Below the pieces are notes generated by a model that was not told the origin of the DNA, ran no database searches, and saw nothing but the letters and a program-made list of their open reading frames with translations. The position numbers were made by a program, and so were the translations under genes. This document shows positions 1 through 9,119 of a stretch of 64,000 nucleotides of DNA, in pieces (positions within the stretch are counted from its first letter, which is position 1; every line of letters starts with the position of its first letter). The stretch comes from Sphingomonadales bacterium (GTDB lineage: Bacteria; Pseudomonadota; Alphaproteobacteria; Sphingomonadales; Sphingomonadaceae): assembly GCA_004173185.1 (NCBI GenBank), contig SEFZ01000017.1, positions 1 to 64,000 on the forward strand, in the 5' to 3' direction.

Positions 1-22
1 CCCCGTCTAACCCGCCCCTTTA

Positions 23-1012
23 ATGCAACCCTCAGATCATCGCCCCGCTGCCCAGCTTCCTGGCAGCGCCGCCTTCCCGCACCGGCATCTCACCGGCATT
101 GCGGGCCTTCAGCCGCATGAGATCATGTTCCTGCTCGACGAAGCCGAACAATGGGTCGAAGCGAACCGCAGCCGCGCCAAGAACGATCACCGGCTCGACG
201 GCATCACCCAGATCAACGCCTTCTTCGAAAATTCCACCCGCACGCTCCTTTCGTTCGAGATCGCCGGCAAGCGATTGGGCGCGGACGTGGTCAACATGCA
301 TGTAGGCCAGTCGAGCGTGAAAAAGGGCGAAACCCTGATCGACACGGCCGTCACGCTCAACGCGATGCGCGCCGACGTGATCGTCATCCGCCACGGCAGC
401 TCGGGCGCAGTCGATCTGATCGCGCAAAAGGTCGATTGCCCGGTGCTCAACGCCGGAGACGGCTGGCACGAACATCCCACACAGGCGCTGCTCGACGCGC
501 TCACCATCCGCCGCCGTCGCGGTTCGGTCGCGGGCCAGCGCGTCGTGATCTGCGGTGACATCCTGCACAGCCGCGTCGCCCGCTCGAACATGCTGGCGCT
601 GACCGCACTCGCCGCCGAAGTCCGCGTCGTCGCGCCGTCCACGCTGATGCCCGCCGGCGTCGAGCGGATGTACGTCACGCCCTTCATCGATTTCGATGCC
701 GCGCTCGAAGGCGCCGATGTCGTGATGATGCTCCGCGTCCAGAATGAGCGGATGGGCGGCGGCTTCATCCCCTCCACCCGCGAATTCCACGCCCGTTACG
801 GCCTCACCCTTGAGCGGCTGGCGCTGGCCAAGCCCGACGCGCTGGTGATGCACCCCGGCCCGATGAACCGCGGGGTCGAAATCGACTCCAATGTCGCCGA
901 CGATCCGGTGCGCAGCGCGATCACCGAACAGGTTGAAATGGGCGTCGCAGTCCGCATGGCCTGTCTCGACGTGCTGACAAGGCGATCGCGCGGCGTGGAG
1001 GGCTGGGCATGA
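23..1012 (+). CDS. pyrB: aspartate carbamoyltransferase catalytic subunit
   Basis: Joins carbamoyl phosphate to L-aspartate, the committed step of pyrimidine synthesis in the cytoplasm. The 329-residue protein has the carbamoyl-phosphate loop FFENSTRTL near residue 68 and the [10 protein letters not shown] segment near 150, both diagnostic of the family. About 20 extra residues precede the core, as in pseudomonad PyrB proteins that assemble with a dihydroorotase-like partner. No clear ribosome site precedes the ATG at 23, and only 22 bases of upstream sequence are in the window, so the start is the longest supportable one. It overlaps the next gene by 4 bases (ATGA), implying translational coupling. 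Confidence 0.96.
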   Translation: MQPSDHRPAAQLPGSAAFPHRHLTGIAGLQPHEIMFLLDEAEQWVEANRSRAKNDHRLDGITQINAFFENSTRTLLSFEIAGKRLGADVVNMHVGQSSVKKGETLIDTAVTLNAMRADVIVIRHGSSGAVDLIAQKVDCPVLNAGDGWHEHPTQALLDALTIRRRRGSVAGQRVVICGDILHSRVARSNMLALTALAAEVRVVAPSTLMPAGVERMYVTPFIDFDAALEGADVVMMLRVQNERMGGGFIPSTREFHARYGLTLERLALAKPDALVMHPGPMNRGVEIDSNVADDPVRSAITEQVEMGVAVRMACLDVLTRRSRGVEGWA

Positions 1013-2217
1013 CCCTCGTCTTCACCAACGCCACGCTCGTCTGCCCGGTCGGCGGCGTCACCAAGGGCAATCTGCTGGTCGAAGGCGACAGCATCGCAGC
1101 CGTCGGCACCGTCGAAATCCCGGCGGACGCCCAGATCATCGACGTGGCGGGCAAGATGCTCGCGCCTGCCCTGATCGATCTCGGCGTATTCGCAGTGGAT
1201 CGCGCCGCGTGCCGCTTCGGCGGGATCGCGCGTGTCGGCCTGATGCCGGATCAAAGCCCGGTGCTCGACGATCCGGGCATCATCCGCCGCGCCGCAACTT
1301 CGGGCAAACCCGATCTCTGGGTGCATCCCATCGCCGCCGCCACGCGCGGACTCGCGGGCGAGGACCTCGCCGAAATGGCGATCAATGCCTCTGCTGGTGC
1401 GAAAGCCGTGGCCACCGGGCGCAGTTGGGTCGCCGATGCCGGCACGATGCGCCGGGTGCTGGCTTATGCGAAGGATTGCGGCCTCACCGTGATCCTCCAC
1501 CCCGAGGATGCAGGGCTCGCAGGCGGAGCAGTCGCCACCGAAGGCGAGACCGCGACCCGGCTTGGCCTCCCCGCCGCGCCCGCCATCGCGGAGGCCCTCG
1601 CCATCGCGCGAGACCTGATGCTCTCGGAGGAAACCGGCGCACGCATCCATTTCCGCCAGGTCACCACCGCTGCCGGGTTCGAACTGATCCGCGCTGCCAA
1701 GCGCCGCGGCGTCCCCGTCACCTGCGGGATCACGCCTGCGCATCTCTATCTGTCGGATATCGCGATGAGCGACTTCCGCACCTTCGCCCACCTCTCCCCG
1801 CCTTTGCGCTGCGAAGACGACCGACAGGCCGCCCGCGCCGCGATCGAAGATGGCACGATCGACGTGATCGCATCGGGCCATGATCCCCGCGGTCCGGAGG
1901 CGAAGCGGCTGCCTTTCGCAGATTCGGAACCCGGCATGTCGGGTGCGGAGACGTTGCTGGCGCTCGCGCTGGGCCTGCGCTTGCTGCCGATCGAGCGCAT
2001 GTTCGCGCTGCTCGCTGCAAATCCGGCGAAGATCCTCGGTATCGATGCGGGTACGCTAGCGCCCGGCATGCCCGCCGATCTGATCGTCCTCGATCCCGAA
2101 AAGCCGTGGATCATCGATGCCGGCCGCATGGCCGCGCGCGCGGGCAACACTCCGTTCGACAAGCTCCCCGTTCAGGGCAAGACGCTGCGCCTGTTCAAGG
2201 GCGGCACCGAAGTCTGA
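1009..2217 (+). CDS. dihydroorotase-like protein lacking metal ligands (PyrC')
   Basis: A 402-residue amidohydrolase-fold protein with the overall layout of class I dihydroorotase. The metal-binding His-x-His after the PxLIDL motif is replaced by Gly59 and Phe61. The usual second ligand pair near residue 214 reads HFRQ, and the catalytic Asp of the DHAPH motif is Gly290 (ASGHDPRG). It is therefore probably inactive. Pseudomonads carry a comparable inactive dihydroorotase, encoded overlapping pyrB, that is needed to assemble active aspartate carbamoyltransferase; that role is inferred here from the 4-base overlap and the lost residues. A working dihydroorotase should then exist elsewhere in the genome. 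Confidence 0.88.
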   Translation: MTLVFTNATLVCPVGGVTKGNLLVEGDSIAAVGTVEIPADAQIIDVAGKMLAPALIDLGVFAVDRAACRFGGIARVGLMPDQSPVLDDPGIIRRAATSGKPDLWVHPIAAATRGLAGEDLAEMAINASAGAKAVATGRSWVADAGTMRRVLAYAKDCGLTVILHPEDAGLAGGAVATEGETATRLGLPAAPAIAEALAIARDLMLSEETGARIHFRQVTTAAGFELIRAAKRRGVPVTCGITPAHLYLSDIAMSDFRTFAHLSPPLRCEDDRQAARAAIEDGTIDVIASGHDPRGPEAKRLPFADSEPGMSGAETLLALALGLRLLPIERMFALLAANPAKILGIDAGTLAPGMPADLIVLDPEKPWIIDAGRMAARAGNTPFDKLPVQGKTLRLFKGGTEV

Positions 2218-2224
2218 AAACGAA

Positions 2225-2254
2225 AAAGGCCGGGCATTCGCCCGGCCTTTCCTT
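2225..2254. terminator. bidirectional intrinsic terminator
   Basis: A perfect GGCCGGGC/GCCCGGCC stem with an ATTC loop is flanked by A-tracts on the left and T-tracts on the right. It lies between the convergent pyrC' and SPOR-protein genes, so it can serve both strands. Confidence 0.85.
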
Positions 2255-2276
2255 TTCCCCGATGGGACGGAGAGCG

Positions 2277-3611
2277 TTAGCGCGAAGCCATTTGCGAACT
2301 CTGGCCGGGCTTGGCCCAGCTTGCCAGCGCATCGCCTGCCTGAACCCGCACAAAGCAGGTCCCGCCGGTCGAGCGCACTTCACGGCAGAGCGTATCGGCG
2401 TCGTTGCGCGCAAACCCGCCGACCGAAAGCCGGTAGAAATTGCCCACGCGGGTTGAGACCCGTGAACCCTGCGGCGCGCTGGAGGCGAGGCCGGGAACGC
2501 GGCGCGTATGCCCGTTCCAGGCACTCTTCGCCGCGCCCGCATTGGCATAGGCACCCAGCTGAACATAAAATTTGCCGCTGCGCGCTGCCGGAGCCGGGGT
2601 CGAAACCTTGGCCTGTCGCACGACGCTTGGAGCGGCCGGTGCAGCACGCGTCGAGGCCGGGATCGCCTGAACGATCTCCTCACGCGGGCCAAACACCACC
2701 GAAGCGACCTGAACCGAAGCGACCTGAACTTCCGGCTCCGCGACCGGAGCGGCCTCGGCAACCTGAACGTCGGGCTCAGCCGCAGGAGCGGTCGGCATAT
2801 ATTGATCGACCGGATCGGCAGCAGGTGCCACCGGAGCCACCGCTGCAAACATCACGCCGGGCTGCTGTGCCAGCGCGAGCCGCACCGGCTGTCCGCCGTC
2901 CTGCACCGCCTTTACGCCAAGCAGCGAAGCCACCTGATCATAGGCATTGGTCGGCCGCGAGAAGCTGGCCCATTCCATGATCCGCGCATCGAGCTGATCG
3001 GGCGACACGTCGACCGCTGCCAGCGTCCGCGCTTCCTGCCAGCGCCCGGCGAGCGCGAGGCTCAGCGCGAGGTTTTGGCGGGTCTTGGCGTCCGCATCGG
3101 CGGCGCGAGCAGCAGGCATCAGGATCTCGACGGCCGAGACCGGATCGCCTGCCAGCGCCAGCGCGAGGCCGCGATCGGCTGCGGGAATGTGATCGGCATG
3201 CGTCTCAAGCGTCGAGCGCGCCCCGGCCCAGTCGCCGCCCGCAATCTTGGCGAGCGCGAGGTTCAGCGCAACGCGCCCGTCCTCGGGATTGAGCGTCAGC
3301 GCATCGTTGAGTGCCTGCGTCGCCGAAGTGAAGCGGCCCGAAAGCAGATAGGCCTGCCCCAGCAACGCGCGATATTCCGCATTCTGCGGATCGTTCGCCA
3401 CGGCGAGTTCGGCATGCTGCACGGCCTTTTCGGCTTTGCGCTTGGCGATCGCCTTGCGCGCGGAAGCCGCTTCGGACGCCGCTTTCTTGGCGTTCGGTGC
3501 GTCGGTCGCGAAAGCCGAGAGCGCAAAGCCCTGGTTCCATGCGCCACCGGCCAGCGTGCCGCCGAGTGCGATCGCCGACAGGCCGAACAGAATTTTGCTA
3601 CGGGTATTCAT
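2277..3611 (-). CDS. TPR and SPOR domain protein, secreted
   Basis: A 444-residue exported protein. The start chosen is the ATG at 3611 because AGGGA-type sequence precedes it and a hydrophobic signal-like segment follows; an in-frame ATG at 3632 would add seven residues. After the signal comes a Lys/Ala-rich charged stretch, then tetratricopeptide-type helices (AEYRALLGQAYLLSGRF and similar, about residues 70-170), an Ala/Pro/Val-rich linker, and a C-terminal SPOR domain of about 75 residues (FYVQLGAYANAG). SPOR domains bind glycan strands stripped of peptide at division sites, so a periplasmic cell-envelope role is likely. It is the last gene of a ParA/RHH operon and starts inside the preceding reading frame's tail. 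Confidence 0.85.
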   Translation of the reverse strand: MNTRSKILFGLSAIALGGTLAGGAWNQGFALSAFATDAPNAKKAASEAASARKAIAKRKAEKAVQHAELAVANDPQNAEYRALLGQAYLLSGRFTSATQALNDALTLNPEDGRVALNLALAKIAGGDWAGARSTLETHADHIPAADRGLALALAGDPVSAVEILMPAARAADADAKTRQNLALSLALAGRWQEARTLAAVDVSPDQLDARIMEWASFSRPTNAYDQVASLLGVKAVQDGGQPVRLALAQQPGVMFAAVAPVAPAADPVDQYMPTAPAAEPDVQVAEAAPVAEPEVQVASVQVASVVFGPREEIVQAIPASTRAAPAAPSVVRQAKVSTPAPAARSGKFYVQLGAYANAGAAKSAWNGHTRRVPGLASSAPQGSRVSTRVGNFYRLSVGGFARNDADTLCREVRSTGGTCFVRVQAGDALASWAKPGQSSQMASR

Positions 3612-3624
3612 GGTCCCTGATCCC

Positions 3625-4173
3625 TTACCCATGATCCTTGGCCGGGCCGATCTGGCGCGCGAGCGCTTCGACCTCGGTTTGCGAATTCAAAAAGGCGTCG
3701 AGCGCCTCGGTCACAATCTGTTGCGCCGAACGATTGGTCACCGCCGATGCGAGGCGCAGCCGCAAATGGCGGTCGGTGTCGAGCCGCAGCGTAAACGCGG
3801 CCTTGTTGTTCTTGACGGCGGCCGCACGCGCCACGCGTACAGCGGCGGCGGGCGTCAGCGACTTGGGTGCCGCAGCAGGCGCGACAACCTTAGTGGGTTC
3901 GAAAGCCGCCACCGGCGCAATCACCGGAGCGGGTGCGAAAACCGGAGCTGAAACCTGGGCAATCTGCTCTTCGATCGCTTCGATCTGGCGAAGCACGACA
4001 GGCTTCTCGATCGGCTGGGTTATGGCGACGGGCTCATCGCCCATGTCGTTCCAGCCGAGATCCTCATGCGTGCTCGAAGGGCTCGGGCCGAGGAATCCCT
4101 GCGGACGCATCGCCGGCTTGGCCGTGCCCTTGCGGGCCAGCAAGCTGGAGGAGAGCGAAGCCATGGGTTTCAT
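3625..4173 (-). CDS. ribbon-helix-helix protein next to ParA
   Basis: A 182-residue protein I do not recognise by name. The N-terminal two thirds are Pro/Ala/Val-rich and probably disordered. The last ~55 residues (TLRLDTDRHLRLRLASAVTN and on) read as a ribbon-helix-helix DNA-binding domain, with a beta strand rich in alternating residues and two helices. Its start codon overlaps the stop of the ParA gene by one base, so the two are translationally coupled. A small DNA-binding partner beside a ParA ATPase is the usual partition-pair arrangement, which supports, but does not prove, a partner function. It is not a canonical ParB. Confidence 0.7.
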   Translation of the reverse strand: MKPMASLSSSLLARKGTAKPAMRPQGFLGPSPSSTHEDLGWNDMGDEPVAITQPIEKPVVLRQIEAIEEQIAQVSAPVFAPAPVIAPVAAFEPTKVVAPAAAPKSLTPAAAVRVARAAAVKNNKAAFTLRLDTDRHLRLRLASAVTNRSAQQIVTEALDAFLNSQTEVEALARQIGPAKDHG

Positions 4174-4889
4174 CAGCTCACCACCCGGCGGCCAAACCCG
4201 CCTGCAGGACGTGCCGCTCCGAAATTATGATGCGTTGCGGCGGGTGCCGCGAAGACGGTGCGGCGGAAATTCTTCTCGAGCCGATCGGCGATGTACGACC
4301 ACAAAGCGGTCACTTCGCCTGACGAGCGGCTGTTCGGATCGATCTCCATCACGGTGCGCCCGTCGATCATCGACGATGCGAAATCGGTGCGGTGATGGAT
4401 GGTGACCGGAGCCACGGTGCCGTGCTGCGAGAGCGCAACCGCTGCTTCCGCGGTGATCCGTGCCTTGGGCGTTGCGCCATTGACCACGAAGATCAGCGGC
4501 TTGCCCGCACGGTCGCACAGATCGACGGTTGCGCCCACGGCGCGCAGATCATGCGGCGACGGGCGCGTAGGAATAACGATCAGCTCGGCGACCTGGATAA
4601 CGCTCTGGATCGCCATGGTGATGGCGGGTGGCGTATCGATCACTGCGAGCTTGAAGCCCTGCTGGCGCAATATCTCCAGATCGGCGGCGAGCCGCGCGAC
4701 CGTGGTTTGTGCAAAGGCGGGAAGTTCGGTCTCTCGCTCGTTCCACCAGTCCGAGAGCGAACCCTGCGGATCAATGTCGATCAGCACGACCGGGCCACAG
4801 CCCGCGCGCTCCGCCTGAACGGCGAGATGCCCGGACAGGGTCGTCTTCCCCGATCCACCTTTCTGCGATGCCATCGCCAGAACGCGCAT
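4173..4889 (-). CDS. ParA-family ATPase
   Basis: A 238-residue Walker-type ATPase. It opens with MRVLAMASQKGGSGKTT, the deviant Walker A of ParA/MinD proteins, followed by the DIDPQGSLSDW switch motif and a VIDTPPA Walker B-like segment. The start at 4889 is preferred over 4943 because the motif normally lies within ten residues of the N-terminus and GAGGGG precedes this ATG. No ParB or parS-like site is visible nearby, and pyrimidine genes rather than the chromosomal parAB context flank it, so this is probably an orphan ParA that positions a protein complex or envelope factor together with the RHH and SPOR genes downstream. Confidence 0.88.
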   Translation of the reverse strand: MRVLAMASQKGGSGKTTLSGHLAVQAERAGCGPVVLIDIDPQGSLSDWWNERETELPAFAQTTVARLAADLEILRQQGFKLAVIDTPPAITMAIQSVIQVAELIVIPTRPSPHDLRAVGATVDLCDRAGKPLIFVVNGATPKARITAEAAVALSQHGTVAPVTIHHRTDFASSMIDGRTVMEIDPNSRSSGEVTALWSYIADRLEKNFRRTVFAAPAATHHNFGAARPAGGFGRRVVS

Positions 4890-5018
4890 GTGCCCCCTCG
4901 AAATACTCGAAACCGATGCTGGGAATGACACGTCCTCTCTCAAGAAGAAGTTAACGCGCGCCGTGGCGGGACGAACGCTGTTGCGCGATGAATTAAGGGT
5001 TTCTTTCCCTTTCGATGG

Positions 5019-5033
5019 TTAACCCGTACTTAT
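5019..5033. promoter_or_regulatory. possible CtrA-like box
   Basis: The sequence TTAACCCGTACTTAT is one base from the alphaproteobacterial CtrA consensus TTAA-N7-TTAA. It sits in the divergent region between the ParA operon and the next SPOR gene. One near-match is weak evidence. Confidence 0.2.
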
Positions 5034-5065
5034 CCATTGTTGCGGGGGCGCAGGAGTCGGGTCGA

Positions 5066-6007
5066 ATGAAGTCGTTTTGGTTGGCTGTGGCGGCGAGTGC
5101 CACGCTACTGGTATCCTCTGCATGCGCACAGGACGCGACGGTCAAGGCCGGCGTCGATGCGTGGGACAAGGGCGAATTCAAGAGCGCCGTCGAGCTTTGG
5201 CGCACCTCCGCAAACAAGGGCAATGCCGATGCCCAGTTCAATCTGGGTCAGGCCTATAAGCTCGGCCGCGGCGTGCCCGTCACCGATCTGAAGCAGGCGG
5301 AAATATGGTATGGCAAGGCCGCATGGCAGGGTCATGAGCAGGCCGAAGCCAGCTATGGCCTCGCGCTTTTCGCCAACGGCAAGCGCAGCGAAGCACTCAC
5401 CTGGCTTCAGCGCGCCGTCCAGCGCGCCGATCCGCGCGCGCAATATGTTCTCGGCACGATGTATTTTAACGGCGATGTCGTCGCGAAGGATTGGGTCCGC
5501 GCTTATGCGCTCGTCACTCGCTCGTCACAGACCGGCCTCAACGAAGCCTCGACCGCGCTCGCCCAGATGGACAAATATATGTCGATCTCGGAGCGCCAGC
5601 AGGGCCTGACCCTCGCGCGCAAATATGAGGAAGAGTTCAACCGTGCGCCGAGCGTCGACCTGCCCCCGCCGGTTCGCGTCGCTTCGAATGACGCGCCCGC
5701 GCCCAAGCCCGTCCCGACAACGCGCCCGGCACCTCCCCGCCCAACGGCTGTCGCGGCAGCCAAGCCTCCCGTCACCGCACCCGCTGCGGTTCGCGACGGC
5801 GGCTGGCGTCTCCAGCTCGGGGCGTTTGGCGATCCGAACAATGCGCGCAAGCTGTGGGGCCAGGTCGGCACCCGCTTCCCCGGCCGCTCGGTCAGCTATG
5901 TGAAACAGGGTAACCTGACACGCGTGCTGGTCGGCCCATTCGCCAGCCGTGGCGAAGCATCGGGTGCCTGCGGCAGCGTCAGCCCCTGCGTTCCGGTCTC
6001 CAAGTAA
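5066..6007 (+). CDS. Sel1-repeat and SPOR domain protein
   Basis: A 313-residue exported protein. The ATG at 5066 follows GCAGGAG and begins a signal peptide (MKSFWLAVAASATLLVSSACAQ). An upstream in-frame ATG at 5015 would bury the signal. Residues ~25-150 hold Sel1/TPR-like repeats (ADAQFNLGQAYKLGRG, AEASYGLALFANGK, PRAQYVLGTMYFNGD). A Pro/Ala linker then leads to a C-terminal SPOR domain (WRLQLGAFGDPNNARKLW). The Cys at the end of the signal could be a lipidation site, but the preceding residues fit a lipobox poorly. It diverges from the ParA operon whose last gene is also a SPOR protein, suggesting related roles in envelope constriction or glycan binding. Confidence 0.85.
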   Translation: MKSFWLAVAASATLLVSSACAQDATVKAGVDAWDKGEFKSAVELWRTSANKGNADAQFNLGQAYKLGRGVPVTDLKQAEIWYGKAAWQGHEQAEASYGLALFANGKRSEALTWLQRAVQRADPRAQYVLGTMYFNGDVVAKDWVRAYALVTRSSQTGLNEASTALAQMDKYMSISERQQGLTLARKYEEEFNRAPSVDLPPPVRVASNDAPAPKPVPTTRPAPPRPTAVAAAKPPVTAPAAVRDGGWRLQLGAFGDPNNARKLWGQVGTRFPGRSVSYVKQGNLTRVLVGPFASRGEASGACGSVSPCVPVSK

Positions 6008-6074
6008 TACCCCCGCTCTCAAAGTAAAAATAAACGCCGCGCAACAAATTCGCCGGCGTTTCGTTCGGCAGGCA

Positions 6075-6866
6075 ATGACACGCACCATATTCACCGCCGC
6101 GCTGCTATGCGCGATCTCCGCCCCTGCCTTCGCCCAGTCCGAAGCTCCCCCAAAAGAGCCCGTGCGCGTCCGCGTCGGGCTGGGCGCGCAGCTCTCGCCC
6201 AGCTTCCCCGGCTCACGCGATCATTCGGTACGTCCCTATTGGGATCTGTCGATCGCGCGGGGCGATACGCCCTTCGAATATGAAGCGGCCGACGAGCCCT
6301 TCGGCTTTCCGCTGATCAAGACCGGCGGCTTCGAATTCGGCCCGGCGATCAATCTCGAAAGCTCGCGCCGCCGCAAGGATGTCGGCGCGCCGATCGATGA
6401 AGTCGGTTTCTCGGTCGAAGCGGGCGGCTTCGCCCAGCTTTGGGTGGCCCCCGGCCTGCGCGTTCGTGCCGAAGCGCGCCATGGGATTACCGGGCATAAG
6501 AGCCTCGTCGGCTCGCTCGGCGCTGACTATGTCGCCCGCGACGGCGACAAATGGCAATTCGCGATCGGCCCGCGCGTCAGCCTCTCGGATCGCGGCTACC
6601 AGCAAGCCTATTTCGGCGTAAGCCCGCGCGTCGCGACCGCCACGGGCCTGCCGCAATACCGCCCCAAGGCTGGCGTCCACGCCGTCGGCGCCATCGCCGG
6701 AATGCACTATGCGCTGGGAGACCGCTGGGGTGTCATGGCCTTCGCCAAATATGACCGCCTTGTCGGCGACGCCGGAGATTCCCCGATGATTCGCACCTAT
6801 GGCAAGCGCGACCAGCTCTCTGGCGGGCTGGGACTAACCTACACCTTCGGCCGCGGGGTTCGCTGA
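6075..6866 (+). CDS. MipA/OmpV family outer-membrane protein
   Basis: A 263-residue protein with a clear signal peptide ending AFAQ. It then shows alternating hydrophobic beta strands and ends with an aromatic/Phe-containing strand (LGLTYTFGRGVR). The pattern GLGAQLSPSFPGSRDHSVRPYWD and the internal FEFGPAINLESSRRRKD match MipA/OmpV proteins, which form small outer-membrane barrels and in E. coli scaffold murein synthase and lytic transglycosylase. The start at 6075 is the first ATG ahead of the signal; an earlier frame-open ATG lies inside the upstream gene. Its exact function here is unknown. Confidence 0.85.
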   Translation: MTRTIFTAALLCAISAPAFAQSEAPPKEPVRVRVGLGAQLSPSFPGSRDHSVRPYWDLSIARGDTPFEYEAADEPFGFPLIKTGGFEFGPAINLESSRRRKDVGAPIDEVGFSVEAGGFAQLWVAPGLRVRAEARHGITGHKSLVGSLGADYVARDGDKWQFAIGPRVSLSDRGYQQAYFGVSPRVATATGLPQYRPKAGVHAVGAIAGMHYALGDRWGVMAFAKYDRLVGDAGDSPMIRTYGKRDQLSGGLGLTYTFGRGVR

Positions 6867-6877
6867 GTTCCTTCTCC

Positions 6878-7252
6878 CTATGGGAGAGGGAAAGAGCGCA
6901 AAATCTTCGCCATCGCCTTACCCTTGGCGAGTTCATCGATCATCTTGTCGAGGATGCGGATCTCCCGCATCAGCGGCTCCGCCACGTCCTCGACGCGCAC
7001 GCCGCAAATCAGTCCCGTAACCAGCGTTCGCGCCGGGTTCATCGCCGGTGCCTGCGCGAAAAAATCTTCGAAATTGGTCTTGTCCGCCAGCTGCCGTTCG
7101 AACGCCGCCTGGCTGTAGCCGGTATGCCAGCGGATGATCTCATCCACCTCGGCGGGGGACCGCCCCTTTTTCTCGGCCTTGGCGAGATAATGCACATACA
7201 CGCTGGCAAAGCTCATCGCGTAGATGCGGTGCCCGGTCACACATTCACCCAT
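6878..7252 (-). CDS. DUF2200 family protein
   Basis: A 124-residue soluble protein matching the DUF2200 pattern: [20 protein letters not shown] near the N-terminus, then [13 protein letters not shown] and a central NFEDFF segment, with a conserved [20 protein letters not shown] helix. Function is unknown in the family. Its first 16 bases overlap the end of serB, so it is likely co-transcribed with that gene. The start at 7252 is kept because the conserved HRIY lies only seven residues downstream. Confidence 0.82.
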   Translation of the reverse strand: MGECVTGHRIYAMSFASVYVHYLAKAEKKGRSPAEVDEIIRWHTGYSQAAFERQLADKTNFEDFFAQAPAMNPARTLVTGLICGVRVEDVAEPLMREIRILDKMIDELAKGKAMAKILRSFPLP

Positions 7253-8115
7253 TCGCTGCGGGGAATCCCCTGCGCATAAAGCAATGTGGTGAGGTCCGTG
7301 TGATCCACCCGCGCACCCGCCGCCGCCGCCACGATCGGCTTGGCGCGATACGCCACACCCAGACCTGCCACCCGGATCATCGCCAGATCATTCGCGCCAT
7401 CGCCCACCGCCAGCGTCTGCTCCTGACTCAGGCCCAATTCCTCACGAACCGCCAGCAACGTGGTTTCCTTGGTCGCACTATCGACGATCGGCTTGGTGAC
7501 GGTCCCCGTCAGCTTGCCCGCATCGATCTCGAGCACATTGGCAATCACCCGCTGAAAGCCCAGCCTTGCACCCACCGGCCCGGCAAAGCGCGTAAACCCG
7601 CCCGAGACCAAAACCGTCGCCGCCCCTCGGGCCGCCATCGTCTTCACCACTATCTCGGCACCAATGGAATCGCGCACCCGCTCGGCAAGGCAGCGATCGA
7701 TCGCCCCCTCTTCCAGACCTTTCAGCAACCCCACCCGCGCATCCAGCGCCGCGCCGAAATCCAGTTCGCCGCGCATCGCCCGCTCCGTCACTTCGGCGAT
7801 CTGCGCCTTGATCCCGGCATAGTCCGCCAGTTCATCGATGCATTCGACGGTGATCATGGTCGAGTCCATGTCGGCGACAAGCAGCTTCTTCTCGCGACCC
7901 GCGGCAGGCTGGACGATCACGTCGCACGCCGCAAAGGCCCCTTCCAGCGCACCGCGCGCCAGATCGGGATGCGCGCCGAATTCCACGTCCGCCGCGCGCC
8001 CCTCATCGAGCCAGCGCCATGCCCCCGGCGTGCAGCCAGCAGCAGCCAGCCGATCCACGGCGTCGGAAAGCTGCCCTGCGGCCAAACCATCTGCTACAAG
8101 CGTTGCGATAAACAT
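7237..8115 (-). CDS. serB: phosphoserine phosphatase
   Basis: The last step of serine synthesis, dephosphorylating O-phosphoserine. The 292-residue protein has an N-terminal ACT-like segment, then the HAD motif DMDST (nucleophile Asp82, acid/base Asp84) and [20 protein letters not shown] (motif II Ser) and [10 protein letters not shown] (motif III). The start at 8115 is chosen because GAGG sits eight bases upstream on the coding strand and the core begins correctly. That ATG overlaps the miaA start codon on the other strand (shared CATG), so its promoter and ribosome site lie inside miaA. It is coupled to the DUF2200 gene downstream. Confidence 0.95.
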   Translation of the reverse strand: MFIATLVADGLAAGQLSDAVDRLAAAGCTPGAWRWLDEGRAADVEFGAHPDLARGALEGAFAACDVIVQPAAGREKKLLVADMDSTMITVECIDELADYAGIKAQIAEVTERAMRGELDFGAALDARVGLLKGLEEGAIDRCLAERVRDSIGAEIVVKTMAARGAATVLVSGGFTRFAGPVGARLGFQRVIANVLEIDAGKLTGTVTKPIVDSATKETTLLAVREELGLSQEQTLAVGDGANDLAMIRVAGLGVAYRAKPIVAAAAGARVDHTDLTTLLYAQGIPRSEWVNV

Positions 8116-9040
8116 GACCGACCTCAAATTTCCCAAGGTGGCGCTCATCGCAGGGCCAACCGCGAGCGGCAAGTCCGCGCTCGCCCTCGCGCTCGCCGAA
8201 AAGCATGGCGGCACGATCATCAACGCCGATTCGATGCAGGTCTATGCCGATCTGCGCATCCTGACCGCGCGTCCCAGCCCTGAAGAGGAAGCCCGCGCGC
8301 CGCACCGCCTGTTCGGCCATGTCGATGGTGCCGATGCCTATTCAGCCGCGCGCTGGGCCGCCGAAGCCCGTGCCGCGATCCACGAAGCGCATGACGAAGG
8401 TCGCCTGCCGATCCTCGCGGGCGGCACCGGGCTCTATATGCGCACATTGCTCGACGGCATCGCCCCGGTGCCTGAGATCGACCACGCCATCCGCGCCGAA
8501 GTTCGCGCCACCCCCGTTGCCGATGCCCATGCCCAGCTCGCCCATATCGATGCCAAAAGCGCCGCCAGGCTCAGCCCGACTGACAGCGCCCGCATATGCC
8601 GCGCGCTCGAAGTGATCCGCTCGACCGGGCGGCCGCTCCACGAATGGCAGTCCGAGCGGATCGGCGGGATCGGCGGCGAGATCGATCTGACCGCGCTGAT
8701 CCTCCTGCCCGATCGCGACTGGCTCGGCGAACGCATCGATCGCCGCTTCGCCTGGATGGCCCAGATGGCGCGCAGCGAAGTCGAGGCTTTGTTGGGCCGC
8801 ACCGATATTCCCGCCGACGCCCCGATCCTCCGCGCCATCGGGGTCAGCGAACTGGGCCGCGTATTGCGGGGCGATACCGGCCTCGAACAGGCATGTGCCG
8901 CGGGTGCCCTCGCAACCCGCCAATATGCGAAGCGGCAATATACATGGTTCCGCCGCCAGCCACCCGAGGCGTGGCCCCGGACGAGCGAGACAGAAACAAA
9001 CGCGTTGCTTGGTTATTTTGAAACTAAATGTCGCATATAG
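8114..9040 (+). CDS. miaA: tRNA dimethylallyltransferase
   Basis: Transfers a dimethylallyl group to A37 of tRNAs reading UNN codons. The 308-residue protein has the P-loop GPTASGKSALALALA at residues ~13-26, INADSMQVYADLRILTARPS, LAGGTGLYMRTLLDG and the C-terminal RQYAKRQYTWFR segment typical of MiaA. The ATG at 8114 gives the usual N-terminus before the P-loop. No strong Shine-Dalgarno sequence precedes it, and its 5' boundary is the start codon of serB on the other strand. Confidence 0.96.
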   Translation: MTDLKFPKVALIAGPTASGKSALALALAEKHGGTIINADSMQVYADLRILTARPSPEEEARAPHRLFGHVDGADAYSAARWAAEARAAIHEAHDEGRLPILAGGTGLYMRTLLDGIAPVPEIDHAIRAEVRATPVADAHAQLAHIDAKSAARLSPTDSARICRALEVIRSTGRPLHEWQSERIGGIGGEIDLTALILLPDRDWLGERIDRRFAWMAQMARSEVEALLGRTDIPADAPILRAIGVSELGRVLRGDTGLEQACAAGALATRQYAKRQYTWFRRQPPEAWPRTSETETNALLGYFETKCRI

Positions 9041-9043
9041 CGC

Positions 9044-9071
9044 TTGACGCAACATATTCGTGCGACTAGCA
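9044..9071 (+). promoter_or_regulatory. candidate promoter of ilvB
   Basis: TTGACG (9044-9049) and CTAGCA (9066-9071) are 16 bases apart in the 79-base gap between miaA and ilvB, resembling alphaproteobacterial housekeeping promoters. A GCGATG...CATCGC inverted repeat follows at about 9083-9103, ahead of the ribosome site. Confidence 0.45.
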
Positions 9072-9119
9072 GCACCGCTCCCGCGATGCTATGGGCGCAT
9101 CGCAGCAAGGAGTAAGACA

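Noticed and set aside
9084..9113. A short upstream frame ending in the ilvB ribosome site
   Set aside because: It has one Leu codon and no Ile or Val codons, so it lacks the control-codon bias expected of a branched-chain leader peptide.
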